This document shows, in pieces, positions 61,036-64,000 of a stretch of DNA of 64,000 bases. The translations under genes were made by a program, and so were the position numbers. The notes beneath the pieces were generated by a model that was not told where the DNA came from, made no database searches, and saw only the letters and a program-made list of their open reading frames with translations. This DNA is from Mesorhizobium sp. LHD-90 (GTDB lineage Bacteria > Pseudomonadota > Alphaproteobacteria > Rhizobiales > Rhizobiaceae), in NCBI RefSeq assembly GCF_030929505.1, contig NZ_JAVFVV010000019.1, positions 78,165-142,164 of the forward strand, read 5' to 3'. Every line of letters starts with the position of its first letter. The stretch's first letter is position 1.

Positions 61036-62445
61036 TTATGCCTGATCCTGCCGCCTGCGCAGGCGCGCGGCGAAAAACCCGTCCATGCCCGAAAGGGCGG
61101 GGTCGGCAAGAGCCATGTCGGCCGGCGTGGTGCGTAGCCAGCCCTCCGGCGTGAGGAAAGCGTCGATGCCGGCGACCTCGCCGGGCAGGAGGGGATCCGT
61201 GGCGATCCCCGGGTTGTCCGCCAGGAAGCGGCGGATCATCTCCTCGCCTTCGAGCGGATCGAGCGAGCAGTTGGAGAACACGATCGTGCCGCCAGGCTTC
61301 ACCAGATGCACGGCGCGCTCCAGCAGCCGGCGTTGCAATGTCGCGAGCTTCTCGATGTCGGCGGGCGATTTGGTCCAGGGCACGTCGGGGTGACGGCGCA
61401 CCGTGCCGGTCGACGAGCAGGGCGCGTCGAGCAGGATGGCATCGAACGGTTCTTCCGCCTGCCAGTCGAGGACATCGGCCTGGACGATCCCGGCGTCCAG
61501 CCCGAGCCGGTCGAGATTGGCCTTCAGCCGCGCCAGCCGGCTGCGCGAACTGTCAACAGCGGTGACGGCAGCGCCGGCGAGCGCCAGTTGCGCGGTCTTG
61601 CCGCCGGGCGCGGCGCAGAGGTCTGCGATACGCAATCCCCTGACATCGCCGAACAATCTTGCCGGCAGGGCGGCCGCCGCGTCCTGCACCCACCAGGCGC
61701 CCTCCTCGAAACCCGGCAGGTCGGGAACCGGCGCGGGAAGCCGGCCGACCCGCACCGATCCTGTCGGCAGCACGATGCCGTCAAAAGCATCCGCCCAGCG
61801 TTCAGGCTCGGCTTTGACGGTAAAATCCGTTGGCGATTCCAGCCGGTGCGCGGCGAGAATCTTTGCCGCGGCCTCTCGGCTGTAGGCAGCATTCAGGCGT
61901 TCGACGAACCAGTCGGGCGCGTCCGTCACCGTGGCGAGCGCCTTTGGCAGGTCGGCCGCCTTGTCGCGGGCAAGTCCCCGCAGCACCGCGTTGACCAGCG
62001 ACGCAAAGCGCTGCGTGCGCGGGTCGCCCTTCGCATGGGTGACGGCGAGGTCGACGGCGGCGCTGTCGGGAACGTCGAGGAAAAGAATCTGCGCGGCGCC
62101 GACATGCAGAATGTGGGAGAGCGTCGTGGCGTTGCCGGGGAGCGGCGAATGCAGGCGGTCGGCGATCAGTTTTTCGATGGTGCGGCGGTGGCGCAACGCG
62201 GTGACCAGTATGGCGCGGACCAAAGCGCGGTCGCGGACGTCCAATGCCTTGAACTGGGGATGGCCGTGCTCCTGGTCGGTCAGGCCGTCGAGCGGCGTCT
62301 TGGCATCGACGACCGCTGCCAGCAGCCGCGCCGCCGCCATGCGTACGGCCAGGCCGGGCGCGGGCGGCTCGGCGGCGCGGTCCGGTCTGGAGGAAGGATG
62401 CTTGCTGCGTCGTCTGTCCCGCGGTGGCGGCGTGTCGCCGCTCAC
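61036..62445 (-). CDS. rsmB: 16S rRNA (cytosine(967)-C5)-methyltransferase RsmB family
   Basis: A 469-residue protein with an N-terminal NusB-like helical domain ([35 protein letters not shown]) and a SAM methyltransferase domain. The latter has [18 protein letters not shown] (SAM site), [19 protein letters not shown] (Cys) and [16 protein letters not shown] (catalytic Cys). A GTG at 62445 overlaps the htpX stop (GTGA), which fixes the start over a longer ATG form. The basic N-terminal 30 residues are unconserved in appearance. Confidence 0.92.
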   Translation of the reverse strand: MSGDTPPPRDRRRSKHPSSRPDRAAEPPAPGLAVRMAAARLLAAVVDAKTPLDGLTDQEHGHPQFKALDVRDRALVRAILVTALRHRRTIEKLIADRLHSPLPGNATTLSHILHVGAAQILFLDVPDSAAVDLAVTHAKGDPRTQRFASLVNAVLRGLARDKAADLPKALATVTDAPDWFVERLNAAYSREAAAKILAAHRLESPTDFTVKAEPERWADAFDGIVLPTGSVRVGRLPAPVPDLPGFEEGAWWVQDAAAALPARLFGDVRGLRIADLCAAPGGKTAQLALAGAAVTAVDSSRSRLARLKANLDRLGLDAGIVQADVLDWQAEEPFDAILLDAPCSSTGTVRRHPDVPWTKSPADIEKLATLQRRLLERAVHLVKPGGTIVFSNCSLDPLEGEEMIRRFLADNPGIATDPLLPGEVAGIDAFLTPEGWLRTTPADMALADPALSGMDGFFAARLRRRQDQA

Positions 62446-63479
62446 GACCAGCGGCCTTTGCGCGGCCCGGTCGGGTTGCGGCCCCAGGGATTGGCCTTCG
62501 GCTCGGGCTCCGGAGCGGGCTCGGCCGGCGTGGTCGATTGATTGCCCCATGGCCCGCTCGTTGGCGTGGGGCGGGGAGCCGGGGCATCGGCACGCGGCTG
62601 CGACTGCGGACGCGGTTGAGCGGCTTGGCCTGGGCCGGATTCCTGCGCCATCGCCTGCAGCGCGGCGATGCGGTTTTCCGTGTTCGGGTGTGTCGAGAAC
62701 AAATTGTCCATGCGCTCGCCCGACAGCGGATTGATGATGAACATATGCGCGGTCGCCGGGTTGCGCTCGGCGTCGTCATTGTGGATGCGCTCAACGTTGC
62801 GCGCGATCTTGTTGAGCGCCGAGGCGAGCCACAGCGGATGGCCGCAAATCTCGGCACCGCGCCGGTCGGCGGCATATTCGCGGGTGCGGCTGATCGCCAT
62901 CTGCACGATCGCCGCCGCCAGCGGTGCGACGATCATCGCCACCAGCACGCCGATGAAACCGAGTGGATTGTTGTTGTCGCGGTTTCCGCCGAAGAAGAAG
63001 GCGAAGTTGCCGAGCATGGAGATCGCGCCGGCTAGCGTGGCGGTTATGGTCATGGTCAGCGTATCGCGGTTCTGCACATGCGCCAACTCATGCGCCATCA
63101 CGCCGGCGACCTCCTCGTAGGAGAGGCGGTTGAGCAGGCCGGTGGTGGCCGCAACGGCGGCGTTCTGGGGATTGCGGCCGGTGGCGAAGGCGTTGGGCTG
63201 CGGATTGTCGATCAGATAGACTTTCGGCATCGGCAGGTTGGCGTGCGCCGCGAGGTCGCGCACGATGCGGTAATATTCGGGGGCGTTGCGCTCGTCGACC
63301 TCGATCGCATGGTGCATGCGCAGCACCATCTTGTCGGCGTTCCAGTAGCTGAACAGGTTCATGCCGGCGGCGATGACGAAGGCGATCATCATGCCGCCGG
63401 AGCCGCCGATCAGATAGCCGACCCCCATGAACAGCGCCGTCATCAGCGCCAGCAGCATGGCAGTCCGCATCACGTTCAT
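62442..63479 (-). CDS. htpX: Protease HtpX homologue (M48 family)
   Basis: A 345-residue membrane metalloprotease of envelope quality control. Hydrophobic segments lie at residues 7-50 and around 150-195. The zinc motif is [18 protein letters not shown] (HExxH), with a downstream Glu in [33 protein letters not shown] follows. The last ~55 residues form a Pro-rich tail ([19 protein letters not shown]) common in rhizobial HtpX. It is the first gene of the minus-strand run htpX-rsmB-heparinase-purH. Confidence 0.96.
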   Translation of the reverse strand: MNVMRTAMLLALMTALFMGVGYLIGGSGGMMIAFVIAAGMNLFSYWNADKMVLRMHHAIEVDERNAPEYYRIVRDLAAHANLPMPKVYLIDNPQPNAFATGRNPQNAAVAATTGLLNRLSYEEVAGVMAHELAHVQNRDTLTMTITATLAGAISMLGNFAFFFGGNRDNNNPLGFIGVLVAMIVAPLAAAIVQMAISRTREYAADRRGAEICGHPLWLASALNKIARNVERIHNDDAERNPATAHMFIINPLSGERMDNLFSTHPNTENRIAALQAMAQESGPGQAAQPRPQSQPRADAPAPRPTPTSGPWGNQSTTPAEPAPEPEPKANPWGRNPTGPRKGRWS

Positions 63480-63541
63480 CGATTACTCCCGATCCAAAAA
63501 GATTTGCTGCTATATGATGGGGGAGAGACGAGGTTGTTTCA

Positions 63542-63793
63542 ATGATTTCCGACGAGACCGCACCGGCGGACCCCAAGTATCCGGAGGGAGGCGCGACGCC
63601 CGGGCCGGAGGCGGCCCGGCCAACAAAGCCGTTGGCTCCGGCGGCAAGACGAGCCCTGGAAGAGGCTGCGGAGCGGCGCGGCGAGACCGAGGCGCGGGTC
63701 AAATCCATGCCGCGCGAGGTCGGCGGACGCGGCGGCGAGGAGCCGGTCCGCTACGGCGATTGGGAAATCAAGGGCATTGCGAGCGATTTCTGA
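63542..63793 (+). CDS. DUF1674 protein (SdhAF4/succinate dehydrogenase assembly factor 4-like)
   Basis: An 83-residue protein with a disordered, Pro/Ala/Glu-rich N terminus and the conserved C-terminal block GRGGEEPVRYGDWEIKGIASDF. This is the DUF1674 signature. Eukaryotic members (SDHAF4/Sdh8) help assemble the flavinated succinate dehydrogenase subunit. Its role in bacteria is inferred from that. It is divergent from htpX. Confidence 0.85.
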   Translation: MISDETAPADPKYPEGGATPGPEAARPTKPLAPAARRALEEAAERRGETEARVKSMPREVGGRGGEEPVRYGDWEIKGIASDF

Positions 63794-64000
63794 GGCTCGC
63801 GGCCGGCCCGCCGACAGGAACAAATCGCCGCCCCCGGCGTTCTGGACCATCTTCTTTCCAGACACGTTGAGGCTTTCGATGCGATCGTGTCCCTGGGAGT
63901 GGTGTAGCTGACGGCGTTGGTCGCCGCGCTCTCCGGCGTTGGGCCGGGACGATCAGCGCGCCATGGCTGGCAGGCTGATGAGCGGATCATCGCTCATTTG
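63794..64000. other. 207-bp end of window without an assigned gene
   Basis: No frame on either strand gives a recognisable protein. A possible ATG at 63962 (MAGRLMSGSSLI...) runs off the window end and may be the start of a gene, but nothing supports it. An open minus-strand frame at 63751-63990 has no family features. Confidence 0.3.

Noticed and set aside
63751..63990. A minus-strand gene at the window end
   Set aside because: It overlaps the DUF1674 coding end and encodes a Ser/Arg/Pro-rich frame with no recognisable features.

Overview
The window reads as chromosomal DNA of an alphaproteobacterium of the order Hyphomicrobiales (Rhizobiales), most likely Mesorhizobium or a close Phyllobacteriaceae relative. 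The basis is high GC, the mdh-sucCD-sucAB-lpdA gene order, a homologue of the Brucella lipoprotein Omp19, the very large NAD-glutamate dehydrogenase, a C-terminally extended L19, DUF1127 and DUF1674 proteins, and several GC-rich palindromic repeats typical of rhizobia. The assignment is from recognition, not a search. No rRNA, tRNA, CRISPR array, prophage or complete insertion sequence was found.

Layout. 1-10.9 kb: end of a cytochrome c maturation cluster (ccmD, ccmG), a DUF1127 gene, then a minus-strand block (FMN reductase, PPOX-fold protein, yciB, ftsY, mtaB, dapF), then plus-strand omp19, zapE and an ADP-ribosylglycohydrolase. 11-25.5 kb: the TCA-cycle cluster mdh, sucC, sucD, sucA, sucB, lpdA. 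It is broken up by accessory genes: a small membrane protein, a cupin and a vapBC-type toxin-antitoxin pair between sucC and sucD; a repeat between sucD and sucA; and a DUF4160/DUF2442 pair, MAPEG, VOC, a secreted protein and an lldD-like oxidase between sucB and lpdA. 25.5-34 kb: envelope proteins, a TraB/GumN protein, xerC, rimM-trmD-rplS, and small exported or membrane proteins. 34-45 kb: pyruvate carboxylase, a PQQ-type sugar dehydrogenase, and a complete branched-chain amino acid ABC operon (livH-livM-livG-livF-DUF6867-livK). 45-49.6 kb: a trans-4-hydroxyproline catabolic cluster with a divergent GntR regulator. 49.7-64 kb: LysE exporter, the giant NAD-glutamate dehydrogenase, parDE, an MFS transporter, purH, a heparinase-like protein, rsmB, htpX and a DUF1674 protein.

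Functionally the window is central carbon and nitrogen metabolism. Pyruvate carboxylase and the TCA enzymes, glutamate dehydrogenase, hydroxyproline breakdown (to 2-oxoglutarate) and branched-chain amino acid uptake all meet at 2-oxoglutarate and oxaloacetate.

The most unusual signals are: (i) two ~220-bp structured repeat elements carried in frame inside ftsY, whose hairpins differ between copies by paired, compensatory base changes; (ii) a 45-bp-arm perfect palindrome read in frame just before the signal peptide of a secreted protein; (iii) a LivG ATPase with a fused C-terminal helix-hairpin-helix domain of the kind seen on alphaproteobacterial NuoE; (iv) toxin-antitoxin-like pairs inside the TCA cluster; and (v) clear palindromic operators at both TA loci and at the hydroxyproline regulator.
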